DNA of 64,000 nt from Neoroseomonas lacus (GTDB lineage Bacteria > Pseudomonadota > Alphaproteobacteria > Acetobacterales > Acetobacteraceae). A program made the position numbers and the translations under genes. Every line of letters starts with the position of its first letter. Within the stretch, counting starts at the first letter, position 1. The stretch spans positions 1-64,000 of the forward strand of contig NZ_BMKW01000001.1 in the NCBI RefSeq assembly GCF_014644535.1. The letters are read 5' to 3'. The notes beneath the pieces are model-generated. The model did no database searches. It was not told the origin of the DNA and was given only the letters and a program-made list of their open reading frames with translations. Shown here in pieces: positions 1 to 8,672 of the stretch.

Positions 1-19
1 ACTGAATACCCGTCGCTGC

Positions 20-450
20 ATGGGGACGTTCGATAGGGTTGGAAAACCTTATCTCCGTGTCCACCAAACCGGCAGCAGGCCAGATGTGGAATTCTGCCTC
101 GAGGTGCTGGAGGAGGCATTGGCGCGGTTCGCTCGGCCGGAGATCTTCAATACGGATCAGGGCAGCCAGTTCACCTCTCCGCGGTTCACCGGCGTGCTGC
201 AGGCGGCTGGCGTGCGCATCTCGATGGATGGCCGCGGGCGGTGGATGGACAATGTGTTCATCGAGCGGCTGTGGCGCAGCCCGAAGCACGAATGCGTCTA
301 CCTGCACGCCTTCGAGAGCGGCTCGGAACTGCGGACCGGGCTGGTAAAGTGGATCGGCTACTACCATGCAGGGTGACCCCATAGCGGGATCGGCGGGCGA
401 ATCCCGACGAGGCGTATGGGGTGGACGACGTGATGCGATTGGCGGCCTGA
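20..450 (+). pseudogene. IS3-family transposase (OrfB) C-terminal remnant
   Basis: This is the catalytic C-terminus of an IS3-type DDE transposase, cut by the window edge and inactivated. From about position 95 the reading matches the IS3 rve domain: NTDQGSQFTS holds the second Asp, and DNVFIERLWRSPKHE the DN..E end of the DDE triad. After WIGYYHAG a TGA (374-376) replaces the Arg codon of the usual YY..RPHS motif. PHSGIGGRIP continues in frame behind it, and one base is missing near 406, so DEAYGVDDVMRLAA reads in the next frame to a stop at 448-450. Before about position 85 the translation no longer looks like IS3. With a stop and a frameshift it cannot make active enzyme. Confidence 0.85.
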
Positions 451-485
451 CAACAACCAGGACCGAGCTTAGCCAGGCCGGAAAA

Positions 486-511
486 CTGTCCAAAGGTTGG
501 GGGCCAGCTCA
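486..511 (+). repeat. Putative right inverted-repeat end of the IS3 remnant
   Basis: The sequence ends TTGGGGGCCAGCTCA. Its complement begins TGAGCTGGCCCCC, like the TGA..TG.CCCC termini of IS3 elements. It lies 36 bp beyond the degenerate transposase stop, where a terminal repeat is expected. The left end is outside the window, so the match cannot be confirmed here. The rest of 451-603 shows no gene. Confidence 0.45.
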
Positions 512-603
512 CCGGCTCATTCGCGCCCTATTCGATTGGTTGCCGTCCCGGCACCGTCGTGCGACGCCCTCGGCGCGATGAACTCGCGCAAATCAATGTC
601 CCG

Positions 604-2535
604 TCAGGCAATGCGTTGCGCAACCGTGGGGGTAGTTTCTTGAGGCAACGTCGCTGCGCCGGCGAGGAAGCCCTCGACGACGAGCAGGTGCCACAGCGCC
701 TGCGTATGGTTGAAGATTCCAGCTTCGTGCTGATCAACCAGCGCCGTGATGGCGCGAAGATCGAACAACCCACTGTCGGCCATCGCTTCGCCGGTGAGGC
801 GCTGTCGGATGCGCTGACCATCGGCTCTGAACCGGCCGCTGAGGTCATCCGCGAAACCGCGCTTGGCGCGCTGCATTAACTCATCCGGCAATAGCGTCTG
901 CGCCACCTCTCGCAAGACGCGCTTGCCGACGCCGCCGCGCAATTTCATCCGGGCGGGCAGTGCCAGTCCCCAACATACGAGATCAGGATCGAGCAATGGC
1001 GGCCGGACCTCGAGGGAAACCGCCATGCTGGTGCGATCCACCTTGGCGAGGATGTCGCCCGGCAAATAGGTATGAAGATCGGCGTATTGCGCCTGGAGCA
1101 GTGGTTCCTCCGGATCGCACTCGGCCATCAGCGTGGCGAAGCGCGAGGATGGATCGTAGCCGGATAGCCGAGCGCGGAGCGTCGGAGCCAGCAATCCGCG
1201 CCGCCGGTCCGCCGCGAGCTTGCAGACCGTGCCGTAATAGCCCATCGCGCTGTCGAGGCTGATCTCGGTAAGCGTCGTCTTGGCTCGCAGCCAGCGCGGC
1301 GCGCGGTCGAGCTTCGGGTAAGCGCGCGCCAGCGCGCCGAAGGCGCCACGCCGCAGCCCGGCCGGCAGCAGGCGCCGTGTCGCCTCGGCCAGCGCATGGA
1401 AGCGGTATCGGCGATAGCCGGCGAAAACCTCGTCGCCGCCATCGCCGGACAGCGCAACGGTCACATGGCGGCGCGCCAGGGTTGAAACGGCCAGGGTAGG
1501 CACTGCGGAATGGTCGCCGAAAGGCTCGCCGAAGATGCGTGGTATCTCGCGCGCCATGGCGAGATAATCCACCGCCGCACCATTCTCGGCGACGTGCCGC
1601 GTGTGGTATAGTGCTGCCACCAGCGCGGCATCCGCGCGTTCGTCCGCCGCCCCTGCGAAACCCATGGTGAAGGTTGCGAGAGGCTGCCCGGCCGCGCGGG
1701 CCGCGAGCCCCGTCACCACACCGGAATCGATACCGCCCGAGAGGAAGGCCCCGAGCGGTACATCGGCCATCATGCGCGCCTGTACGGCAGCGTCGAGGCG
1801 ATCGCGCAACGTCTCCATGGCGTCCGCTCCGCCCTGCCCCACCTCCCGCGGCGGCGACCAGAAGCGCAAAGGCACCGCCGCCCCGGCGGGTTCTCCCACC
1901 TTGAGGAGCATCATGTGCGCCGGCGGCAGCCGCCGGATCGCGGCGTGGATTGTTGCCGGTTCGGGCACATAGCCAAGCGCCAGGAAGTCATCCAGGGCAA
2001 CCGGATCGAGTCCACGCGGCAATGCCGGCAATGCGGTCAGGCCACCGATCTCGGAGGCGAAAGCAAGGCTGCCATCCGGCATCCAGGCGTAGTGCAGCGG
2101 CTTCTCGCCCAGCGGATCCCGCGCGAGAAACAACCGCCTCCCACAACGGTCCCATAGCGCGAACGCAAACATGCCCACGAGCCTGGCCGGCAAGTCGGGC
2201 CCCCAGGCGCGCCAACCATGCAGCAGCACCTCGGTGTCCGACCGGGTGCGGAAGACATGGCCCAGGGCAACGAGTTCCCGCCGCAGCGACTCATGGTTGT
2301 AGATCTCGCCATTGAACGTCACGACGATTGCGCCGTCATCGGTGGCCATAGGCTGTGCGCCGCCCGCGAGATCAACGATGGCGAGCCTTCGATGGCCGAA
2401 TCCAACGTGTGGCTCGGCATGAAAGCCCTCCCCATCTGGGCCGCGATGCCGCTGCGCGTCCGTCATGGCGCGCAGGGCTGACGCCGCGGGCACGGCCGGA
2501 TTAATGGGATGAAAGAGCCCTGCTACGCCGCACAT
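604..2535 (-). CDS. Asparagine synthase-like amidotransferase, exosortase A-type EPS locus
   Basis: A 643-aa class II glutamine amidotransferase fused to an asparagine synthetase domain. The start was chosen so that Cys2 (MCGVAGLF) is the N-terminal nucleophile that releases ammonia from glutamine; an upstream in-frame extension is unlike the family. RGPDGEGF and the GHRRLAIVDL block mark the glutaminase domain. SGGIDSG near residue 260 is the PPi loop of the ATP-dependent ligase domain. In exosortase A-associated loci this family (TIGR03108-like) is thought to amidate a sugar or a precursor rather than supply free asparagine. It lies 330 bp downstream of the epimerase on the same strand. The exact substrate is unknown. 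Confidence 0.88.
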   Translation of the reverse strand: MCGVAGLFHPINPAVPAASALRAMTDAQRHRGPDGEGFHAEPHVGFGHRRLAIVDLAGGAQPMATDDGAIVVTFNGEIYNHESLRRELVALGHVFRTRSDTEVLLHGWRAWGPDLPARLVGMFAFALWDRCGRRLFLARDPLGEKPLHYAWMPDGSLAFASEIGGLTALPALPRGLDPVALDDFLALGYVPEPATIHAAIRRLPPAHMMLLKVGEPAGAAVPLRFWSPPREVGQGGADAMETLRDRLDAAVQARMMADVPLGAFLSGGIDSGVVTGLAARAAGQPLATFTMGFAGAADERADAALVAALYHTRHVAENGAAVDYLAMAREIPRIFGEPFGDHSAVPTLAVSTLARRHVTVALSGDGGDEVFAGYRRYRFHALAEATRRLLPAGLRRGAFGALARAYPKLDRAPRWLRAKTTLTEISLDSAMGYYGTVCKLAADRRRGLLAPTLRARLSGYDPSSRFATLMAECDPEEPLLQAQYADLHTYLPGDILAKVDRTSMAVSLEVRPPLLDPDLVCWGLALPARMKLRGGVGKRVLREVAQTLLPDELMQRAKRGFADDLSGRFRADGQRIRQRLTGEAMADSGLFDLRAITALVDQHEAGIFNHTQALWHLLVVEGFLAGAATLPQETTPTVAQRIA

Positions 2536-2715
2536 GCATCCGCCTCCGTGCAGGAAATCGTTATTTTTCCGTTTAAGTCGTGAACGGCGAGCGCGGGACA
2601 ACCTACACTTGCCGAAACTGCTTGCTCTTGACACCAACGCGCCGGTAGATATGCGGAAGGCAAACGGCACTTCATCCGTGCAATGCCGAACCGTAATTCC
2701 CGAAGGGAGCGTTGC

Positions 2716-2883
2716 GTGAACGTTGCAAAAAAGATCGGCGAGACCCACGACGTGGTCATGCATGGATCCGAAAGCGCGTTCGGGTCGCGAGTCGCGTGGC
2801 CGCGTGCGGCTCTGACCATCCTTGGCGTGTCGCTCGCACTCTGGGGTGTGGTAGTGGCCATTTTCTCAGTCGCGATCGGTTAG
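2716..2883 (+). CDS. Small single-pass membrane protein (hypothetical)
   Basis: A 55-aa reading frame with a GTG start preceded at good spacing by GGGAG (about 2703-2707). The N-terminal half is polar, then one hydrophobic segment (ALTILGVSLALWGVVVAIF) runs to the C-terminus. It lies on the opposite strand to the flanking asnB-like and epimerase genes and overlaps the epimerase 3' end by 18 bp. An ATG at 2758 would give 41 aa. No family was recognised. The hydrophobic segment and the ribosome site favour a real gene, but chance is not excluded. Confidence 0.45.
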   Translation: MNVAKKIGETHDVVMHGSESAFGSRVAWPRAALTILGVSLALWGVVVAIFSVAIG

Positions 2884-3834
2884 CGCCGGCGCAAGCAGCG
2901 GGCGCCCTGCCCGCATCCACGACATAACGTCGCGAAGCCCGTCGGCGAGTTCCCTGGGCGCCGTCAGTCCCAATGCAGTACGCGATGCCGTCGGGTCACC
3001 AAGCGAATGGCGCACCTCGCCGGCACGGGCGGGCAGATGCCTTATCGCCGTATTGCCCCCACAGGTATCGGCGAGGGTTCGGGCCAGTTCCAGGACCGTG
3101 GTCGCCCGTCCTGAGCAGACATTGAAAGCCCGCCCTTCCAAGTCAGCAGCCATCATCGCTGCACGAAGGGCGGCAACCACGTCCGATACCGGCACGAAGT
3201 CCCTGCTCTGCAATCCATCGCCGAAGATGGCGATCGGTTCCCCGCGCAACAGTCGGTCGGCGAAGATCGAGATCACGCCCGAATACGGCGAGGCTGGATC
3301 CTGCCGTGCGCCATAGACATTGAAGAAGCGCAGCCCAAGGGTCGGCAGGCCGTGGACAACGCCAGCCACGCGCGCATGAAGTTCACAGCCTAGCTTGTCA
3401 GCACCATAGGCCGAGAGCGGCCGCGTCGCGGCGGTCTCGCCCAATGGTAGGTCGGCATTGCTGCCATACACGGCGGCCGATGAGGCATAGACGACCGGTA
3501 CGCGCCCCGCGGCGCACGCTGCGTCAAGCACGGCGACGAAGGCGGAGAGGTTAACCCTGTGCGCCTCGCGCCACTCCCGCGTCGCGCGTTCAACCGAGGC
3601 GATGGCCGCGAGGTGAAAGCAGCCCGAGACCCCCTCCATGGCGGCGGCAAGCAGCGAAGGATCGCCGACGTCGCCGACCATCAGCGTCGCGCCCGGGGCA
3701 AGATTCTCCCGCCGACCCGTGGAAAGATCATCCAACACCCGCACGTGCTGGCCCGCTGCGATCAGGGCGGCGCACAGATGCGAGCCGATGAAGCCACAAC
3801 CGCCAGTCACGAGCCAAAGAGGCTGTGCGCTCAT
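2866..3834 (-). CDS. NAD-dependent epimerase/dehydratase (UDP-sugar type)
   Basis: A 322-aa extended short-chain dehydrogenase expected to convert a nucleotide sugar (for example C4 epimerisation of a UDP-hexose) for the exopolysaccharide. T10-G17 (TGGCGFIG) is the Rossmann TGxxGxxG loop. Ser118/Ser119 with Tyr143-x3-Lys147 (YGADK) form the catalytic set. RFFNVYG, typical of the UDP-sugar epimerase branch, follows. The ATG overlaps the stop of the upstream glycosyltransferase (ATGA), so the two are probably translated together. The substrate cannot be read from the sequence. Confidence 0.88.
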   Translation of the reverse strand: MSAQPLWLVTGGCGFIGSHLCAALIAAGQHVRVLDDLSTGRRENLAPGATLMVGDVGDPSLLAAAMEGVSGCFHLAAIASVERATREWREAHRVNLSAFVAVLDAACAAGRVPVVYASSAAVYGSNADLPLGETAATRPLSAYGADKLGCELHARVAGVVHGLPTLGLRFFNVYGARQDPASPYSGVISIFADRLLRGEPIAIFGDGLQSRDFVPVSDVVAALRAAMMAADLEGRAFNVCSGRATTVLELARTLADTCGGNTAIRHLPARAGEVRHSLGDPTASRTALGLTAPRELADGLRDVMSWMRAGRPLLAPALTDRD

Positions 3835-5105
3835 CTCAAACCGCCTCGGTTCGCCAGGACACCGGCAAAGAGGTCCAGTTGTCCCCGCGTCGTTTCGTCC
3901 CAGCTGAACCGCTCGGCATGGGCGCGGGTCGCCATGCGGGGCGGCCGCTCAGCCAGCAGACGCGTCACGGCCGCCGCGATGGCCTCCGGCGTGACCTCAT
4001 CGAGCACGATACCGGCCTCCGGCGCGGAGATCGCTTCCCGGCTGCCCCAGGCCGGCCCCGCCACAACCGGTGTGCCGCAGGCCAGGGATTCGAGCATCAC
4101 ATTCGCCCAGCCCTCGCGCGTCGAGGCGAGCACCAGGGCATCCGCCGCCCCATAGAGCTCCGCCAACGCATGGTGCGGAAGGGAACCAAGCAACCTGACC
4201 CTGTCCGTGACACCGAGCCGCGCCGCGAGGGCCATGAGCGCGCCACGCTCCGGCCCCTCGCCGGCAATCAGCAACTGGATACCGGGCAGATGCCGAAGCG
4301 CGGCGATGACATGATGATGTCCTTTCCGTTCGATCAGGTGACCGACCGACAGCAGCGCCGGGCCCGTCAGACCGAATTTCGCGCGCAGGCCCGCCCGGTC
4401 CTTCGGCATCCGGAAGGCGGCAAGATCGACGCCATTGCGCAATACCGTCACCTTGCCGGGCGTCGCACCAAGTGGCGGCAATCCCTCAGCCAGGCCGGCA
4501 CTGACCGCGATCACCGCCTCCGCGCCGTCCAATGCCCCTTTGATCAATCGGCGCGGCAGGACGAAGCGCGGCAGCAGGCTCGTGTCCGATCCGCGAGCGG
4601 TGATGACGACGGGCAGACCGACCTCGCGCCCCAGCCAGACCGCGGCGACGCCATCCGGATAGAGGTAATGCGCATCGATCGCATCGAAGCGCGCCCCTTC
4701 GTCGTGCAGTCGCTTGAACGCGTCGCGCGCAGCCCTCAGCAACGTCCAGGGACCTGTATACATGCCAATCTTCGGCGGTGCCGCGAAGCGTGGATGCAGC
4801 ACGCGGATCCCGTGCCGAACTTCTTCCGACGGCACAGCGGCGTAGTTTGCCCACGCCCCGAAGCGGCGATTGCGCGACGGAAACCAAGGGATGGGCGCGA
4901 TCACCGTGCTTGTGGCGCGCCCTGATGCCAGCAGGTGCCGCAACCGGTTCTCAACGAAGACACCGTGCGTCGGCTGCGCCGCGTTGGGGAACAGGGTGCT
5001 GAAGGTCAGCAGTCGGATAGGTAAATCGGAAGCGCGACGGCCACCTCCGGCCGCGGGCCGTGGCAGGCGGGCCGGTGCCTCGATCACGGCCGTCGTGGCC
5101 GTCAT
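3831..5105 (-). CDS. Glycosyltransferase, GT4 family
   Basis: A 424-aa cytosolic GT-B glycosyltransferase that probably adds a sugar to the lipid-linked exopolysaccharide repeat. The N-terminal acceptor domain has the THGVFVENRLRHL helix. VLRNGVDLAAF (about 221-231) and AGEGPERGAL (281-290) are typical GT4 segments, and E331-x7-E339 (EGWANVMLE) is the nucleotide-sugar binding EX7E motif. It overlaps the genes on either side by 4 bp, forming a sugar transferase-GT4-epimerase operon. Its sugar donor is not predictable from sequence alone. Confidence 0.88.
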   Translation of the reverse strand: MTATTAVIEAPARLPRPAAGGGRRASDLPIRLLTFSTLFPNAAQPTHGVFVENRLRHLLASGRATSTVIAPIPWFPSRNRRFGAWANYAAVPSEEVRHGIRVLHPRFAAPPKIGMYTGPWTLLRAARDAFKRLHDEGARFDAIDAHYLYPDGVAAVWLGREVGLPVVITARGSDTSLLPRFVLPRRLIKGALDGAEAVIAVSAGLAEGLPPLGATPGKVTVLRNGVDLAAFRMPKDRAGLRAKFGLTGPALLSVGHLIERKGHHHVIAALRHLPGIQLLIAGEGPERGALMALAARLGVTDRVRLLGSLPHHALAELYGAADALVLASTREGWANVMLESLACGTPVVAGPAWGSREAISAPEAGIVLDEVTPEAIAAAVTRLLAERPPRMATRAHAERFSWDETTRGQLDLFAGVLANRGGLR

Positions 5106-6106
5106 CGCGCGCCGACCTGACCCAGTACGACCCGCACGGTCGCGAGCATGATCCGCAAGTCCAGCCAGATGCTACGTTCTTGAATATACCACAGGTCGAA
5201 CGCCAGCTTGTTCCGCGCATCCTCGATTGATGCACCGTACGGGTATCGCACCTGCGCCCAGCCGGTCAGCCCAGGCCGAACGGCGGCGCGGTCCGCGTAG
5301 TGTGGAATGGCAGCGGTGAGTTGCGTCACGAAGTTGGGGCGCTCGGGCCGCGGCCCCACGAAGCTCATGTCACCGCGCAGGATGTTGATGGTCTGCGGGA
5401 TCTCGTCGATGCGGTAGTGCCGGATGAGACGCCCGACCCAGGTCACCCGACTGTCCTGCACGCTCGCCCACACCGCCGTCCCTGGCTTCTCAGCATCGAC
5501 TGTCATGCTGCGGAATTTCAGGATGCTAAAGACGCGATTGTCGCGCCCCACCCTCTCCTGACAGTAGAAGATGGGCCCGCGTGAATCCAACTTGATTGCC
5601 AGCGCAACGAGAAGCAGCAGCGGCAACACCAGCACCAGCAAAGCCAAGCTTGCGACAATATCCAGGCCGCGATGCAGCGCATTTTCCCACGCGCCCTGTC
5701 GGACCGCCCGGGTGCTGCTGAGCCAGTCCTCCGGCAAATATTCAGGGACCAGGCGATCCTTCGGGGGCGGTTCCGATCCGAGGGTTTCGGGGGAAATGCC
5801 GCCGGTTCCGGGATAGGCGGGGGTTTGCCCTTCCATTGCCCACAGGATCGGCCGCCCCTCTCCCAGAGCCCGGCCGGCGGCTGCAGCAACATGGATAGGG
5901 GATGCGAGAGGGCCGGAGGCAAGCATCTGCGTTGCCACCAGCATCGCCCCACAGACAACGAAATAGGCTTCCTGGAGAGCGCACAGATAAAGGACGCTCA
6001 ATGCACCAGCGATCGCCACGCACATCGTGATACCCGAAGCGGATCCGCCTGCACTGCGGAACCCGGCGGGGGCATGGCTAGAAAGTGTATGCTGCCGTCG
6101 GATCAT
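5102..6106 (-). CDS. Undecaprenyl-phosphate sugar phosphotransferase (initiating sugar transferase)
   Basis: A 334-aa membrane enzyme that loads the first sugar-phosphate onto undecaprenyl phosphate to start each repeat unit. The catalytic domain begins at about residue 144 (RGLDIVAS) with one long hydrophobic hairpin, then FYCQERVGRDN, the ILKFRSM motif and the late SFVGPRPERP and RPGLTGWAQ blocks of the bacterial sugar transferase family. The N-terminus has only one or two hydrophobic segments (about 27-65), shorter than the usual four-helix CoA-binding-like region of exosortase-type homologues. First gene of the leftward arm. Confidence 0.88.
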   Translation of the reverse strand: MIRRQHTLSSHAPAGFRSAGGSASGITMCVAIAGALSVLYLCALQEAYFVVCGAMLVATQMLASGPLASPIHVAAAAGRALGEGRPILWAMEGQTPAYPGTGGISPETLGSEPPPKDRLVPEYLPEDWLSSTRAVRQGAWENALHRGLDIVASLALLVLVLPLLLLVALAIKLDSRGPIFYCQERVGRDNRVFSILKFRSMTVDAEKPGTAVWASVQDSRVTWVGRLIRHYRIDEIPQTINILRGDMSFVGPRPERPNFVTQLTAAIPHYADRAAVRPGLTGWAQVRYPYGASIEDARNKLAFDLWYIQERSIWLDLRIMLATVRVVLGQVGAR

Positions 6107-6569
6107 TCTGCATTCCTCGACAAAAACGAACTCCTATCCGGGCGCACCGACGATGCGGGCCAGACGGATGCTTCGTCTCAAATTTTGCTCTGGCGTCACA
6201 TTTTTGCCGTCACAAAATTAATACATTCGTCTCAGCGCGAAATTGGCACCATTTGGACGCCGTAATCAAGGTGAAAATATGCTATCACGGGTTCGTGTTT
6301 TTCAATTATATCCTTTGTTGTATCAACATTAGCGTTTACCCGTTTTACGAGCACAACCAGTCACGGCTTCCCGGCCTTCGGTGGCATGCAATTTATAAGA
6401 GCATCGTCGATGCAAAATATTCGACCGGGACATAATTTCTCGTCACATATTGCGTTGCACGATGCGCTTGCTTGCAGGTAGATTAAACAAATGGCGGTCG
6501 ACTTTGCCCCTAAATGACGCGCTTGCACCACGAGACAATGTGCACCGGGACTGCGGGAGAATTGGGCCA
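6107..6569. promoter_or_regulatory. AT-rich divergent intergenic region of the EPS locus
   Basis: About 460 bp separate the two divergent arms of the polysaccharide locus. Base composition is markedly richer in A+T than the neighbouring genes, most clearly at 6180-6440 (for example TTTTTCAATTATATCC near 6300), and there is no credible coding frame. It must hold promoters for both arms and is the natural site for regulation of the locus. No perfect operator-like inverted repeat was identified by eye. Confidence 0.55.
6455..6484 (+). promoter_or_regulatory. Possible sigma70-type promoter of the rightward EPS arm
   Basis: TTGCAC (6455-6460) and TAGATT (6479-6484), 18 bp apart, resemble -35 and -10 boxes and lie about 85 bp before the export lipoprotein start. 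The match is weak and comes from an AT-rich stretch where chance matches are common. Confidence 0.2.
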
Positions 6570-7199
6570 ATGAAACTGCGTGGCACCCTGCACTGCATGG
6601 CGATGTTGCTGATTCTGGCGGTTACCGCCTGCGCCGCGGCACCGACCCAGCTACCCGAGGCCGCGCCCCCCACCGGCAGCAGCGCTCCCGCCTACGTGAT
6701 CGGACCGGGCGACACGCTCGACGTCTTTGTCTACCTTGCGCCGGAACTCAGCGCCTCGGCCCTGCCGGTGCGTCCCGACGGCCGCATTTCGCTGCCTCTC
6801 GTGCCGGACGTCGTGGCGGCGGGGCGGACGCCGAGCGAACTCGCCAGCGAGGTCGCGGGGCAGTTGCGGCGCTATGTGATTGAGCCGAATGTCACAATCC
6901 TGGTGCGCGGCTTTGTCGGCGCGCCGTCGCAGCAGATCCGCGTCATCGGAGAGGCGGCGCAGCCGCGCGCGATGCCCTATCGCGAAGGGATAACCGTGCT
7001 CGATGTCATCATCGAGGCTCGCGGCCTCACGCGCTATGCCGCGGGCAACCGGGCCGAGATCATTCGCCGCGATGCCCCCGGCGGTCCGGTGACCAAGGTC
7101 CCTGTCCGCCTCGACGACCTGCTTCGCGGCGGTGACATCAGCCAGGATGTCCGCATGCGGCCCGGCGACACTCTCGTCATTCCCCAGGGATGGTTCTGA
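6570..7199 (+). CDS. Polysaccharide export outer-membrane lipoprotein (Wza-like)
   Basis: A 209-aa secreted lipoprotein that should form or gate the outer-membrane channel for the exopolysaccharide. The start at 6570 gives a signal peptide ending in the lipobox LAVTAC and is preceded by GGGAGA; a longer frame upstream lacks these. YVIGPGDTLDVFVY opens the polysaccharide export (Poly_export) domain, followed by VRPDGRISLPLVPDV and a SLBB-like segment containing IRVIGEAAQPRAMPY. It ends DTLVIPQGWF, typical of exosortase-associated exporters (TIGR03027-like). It is 3 bp from the chain-length gene. Confidence 0.9.
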   Translation: MKLRGTLHCMAMLLILAVTACAAAPTQLPEAAPPTGSSAPAYVIGPGDTLDVFVYLAPELSASALPVRPDGRISLPLVPDVVAAGRTPSELASEVAGQLRRYVIEPNVTILVRGFVGAPSQQIRVIGEAAQPRAMPYREGITVLDVIIEARGLTRYAAGNRAEIIRRDAPGGPVTKVPVRLDDLLRGGDISQDVRMRPGDTLVIPQGWF

Positions 7200-7202
7200 G
7201 CC

Positions 7203-8672
7203 ATGTTGGTTCTCGACCTCGTCCGTCGATACGGTGCGGCGGGCTGGCGGCATCGCTGGTTGGCCGTCGCCGTCATCTGGCTGGTCGCGCTGGTCGGCTG
7301 GACCGGGGTGCGCATGCTGCCGGACCGGTATCTGTCCACCGCGCGCATCTATGCGGATGCGGACGCCGTACTAGGCATGCTGCTGCGCGGCATCGCCATC
7401 GACACGTCTCCCGCCGGCCAGGTCGAAATCCTCCAGCGCACACTGCTTAGCAGGCCGAACCTCGAGCGCATCGTGGATCGGACGAAACTCGCCGATCGCG
7501 TTGCCGCCGGGGAGGATCGCGAGGCTCTGATCAAGACTCTCACCAGCAACCTTCGATTTGCGACGCAGGGGCGGAATCTCTTCACAGTAGAATACAATGA
7601 CAAGGATCGGCAGGTCGCTCATGACGTTGTAGCGCAGGTGGTGACTCTGTTTTTCGAGCTCGCCAGCGGCTCCGATCGCCGGCAGATAGAAGGCGCGCGT
7701 GCCTTCCTCATCCAGCAGCTCACGGTCTACGAACAGCAGTTGCGGGAAGCCGAGCAGCGCCGCGCCGAGTTCACGACACGATACCAGGACCTGCTCGCGC
7801 TCAATGGCAGCTCGTCTCGCCTTGATGCTGTCCGCCAGCGCAAGCAGGTCCTGCGCGGCGAGCTTGCCGATGCGATCAGCCACCGGGATCTGCTGCGCGA
7901 CCAGATCAGCGAGTCACCAGAGAGGGTGCCGGTCCCGGGCAACACCACCGCTGTTGTCGAAGCCGAGCAGCGCCTCCTCGTCCTGCGGCAACGCTATACC
8001 GAGCAGCACCCGGAAGTGGCGGCCGCGCGCGCGGCACTTTCCGCCGCGCGTTCCGTGAGTGGCCGCACCCCGGCATCCGCCCCGCGTGCCAACCCTGCGC
8101 GGGAGCAGTTGGTATTCCGATTCGTCGAGATCGAATCGCAGATCGCGTCGCTGGAACGCCAGATCCGCGACACCGAGGCGGAGAGCGCAAGGCTCGAGGA
8201 GATGGCGCGCACCGCGCCTGAAGTGCAGGCGCAATTCGCCAATCTTGACCGCGACTACAACGTCATCCGCCGCAACTATGAGGAATTGCTGTCCCGGCGC
8301 GAGGCGGTGAATATCGCCGAGGCAGCGCGAACCGGCTCCGATCGCGTCACGCTTGAAGTCGTCGACCCGCCAACCATGCCGATGCAACCGGCTGGTCCAA
8401 ACCGCCTCATGCTTGCGGCGGGCGTGCTGTTGCTGGCGCTCGGCGCTGGCGGCGCGGTGATCTTCATTCGCGTCCAGCTGGACAAGTCCTTCTATGCGCT
8501 ACGGGAACTGCACCAGATCGGGCTACCCGTGCTCGGCGCCTTCACGACAGCGACCCCACGGCTGCGCACCGGTGATTTGATGTTGCTTCTCCTTTGCCTG
8601 CTGCCGCTACCATTCGCATTCGTCGTCGCCGCCGTGGGTCCGCTTAATATCGTCGCGAGGTTCGCCGCATGA
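7203..8672 (+). CDS. Chain-length determinant protein, XrtA-associated Wzz/GumC type
   Basis: A 489-aa inner-membrane polysaccharide co-polymerase that sets chain length and links to the exporter. One membrane segment lies near residues 17-39 and another near 402-424 (LMLAAGVLLLALGAGG). A third hydrophobic stretch lies near the C-terminus. The periplasmic part between them is largely coiled coil, with YNVIRRNYEELLSRREAVNIA before the second segment as in Wzz/GNVR proteins. There is no tyrosine-kinase domain; the ATPase is the separate next gene, which overlaps this one by 4 bp. It resembles TIGR03007. Confidence 0.9.
   Translation: MLVLDLVRRYGAAGWRHRWLAVAVIWLVALVGWTGVRMLPDRYLSTARIYADADAVLGMLLRGIAIDTSPAGQVEILQRTLLSRPNLERIVDRTKLADRVAAGEDREALIKTLTSNLRFATQGRNLFTVEYNDKDRQVAHDVVAQVVTLFFELASGSDRRQIEGARAFLIQQLTVYEQQLREAEQRRAEFTTRYQDLLALNGSSSRLDAVRQRKQVLRGELADAISHRDLLRDQISESPERVPVPGNTTAVVEAEQRLLVLRQRYTEQHPEVAAARAALSAARSVSGRTPASAPRANPAREQLVFRFVEIESQIASLERQIRDTEAESARLEEMARTAPEVQAQFANLDRDYNVIRRNYEELLSRREAVNIAEAARTGSDRVTLEVVDPPTMPMQPAGPNRLMLAAGVLLLALGAGGAVIFIRVQLDKSFYALRELHQIGLPVLGAFTTATPRLRTGDLMLLLLCLLPLPFAFVVAAVGPLNIVARFAA

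Noticed and set aside
6242..6258. Sigma54 promoter (TTGGCAC..) before the EPS arm
   Set aside because: The -24 half matches, but no GC is found 10 bases after GG. The nearby TGGC..TTTGC at 6491 has 11 bases between GG and GC, one too many.
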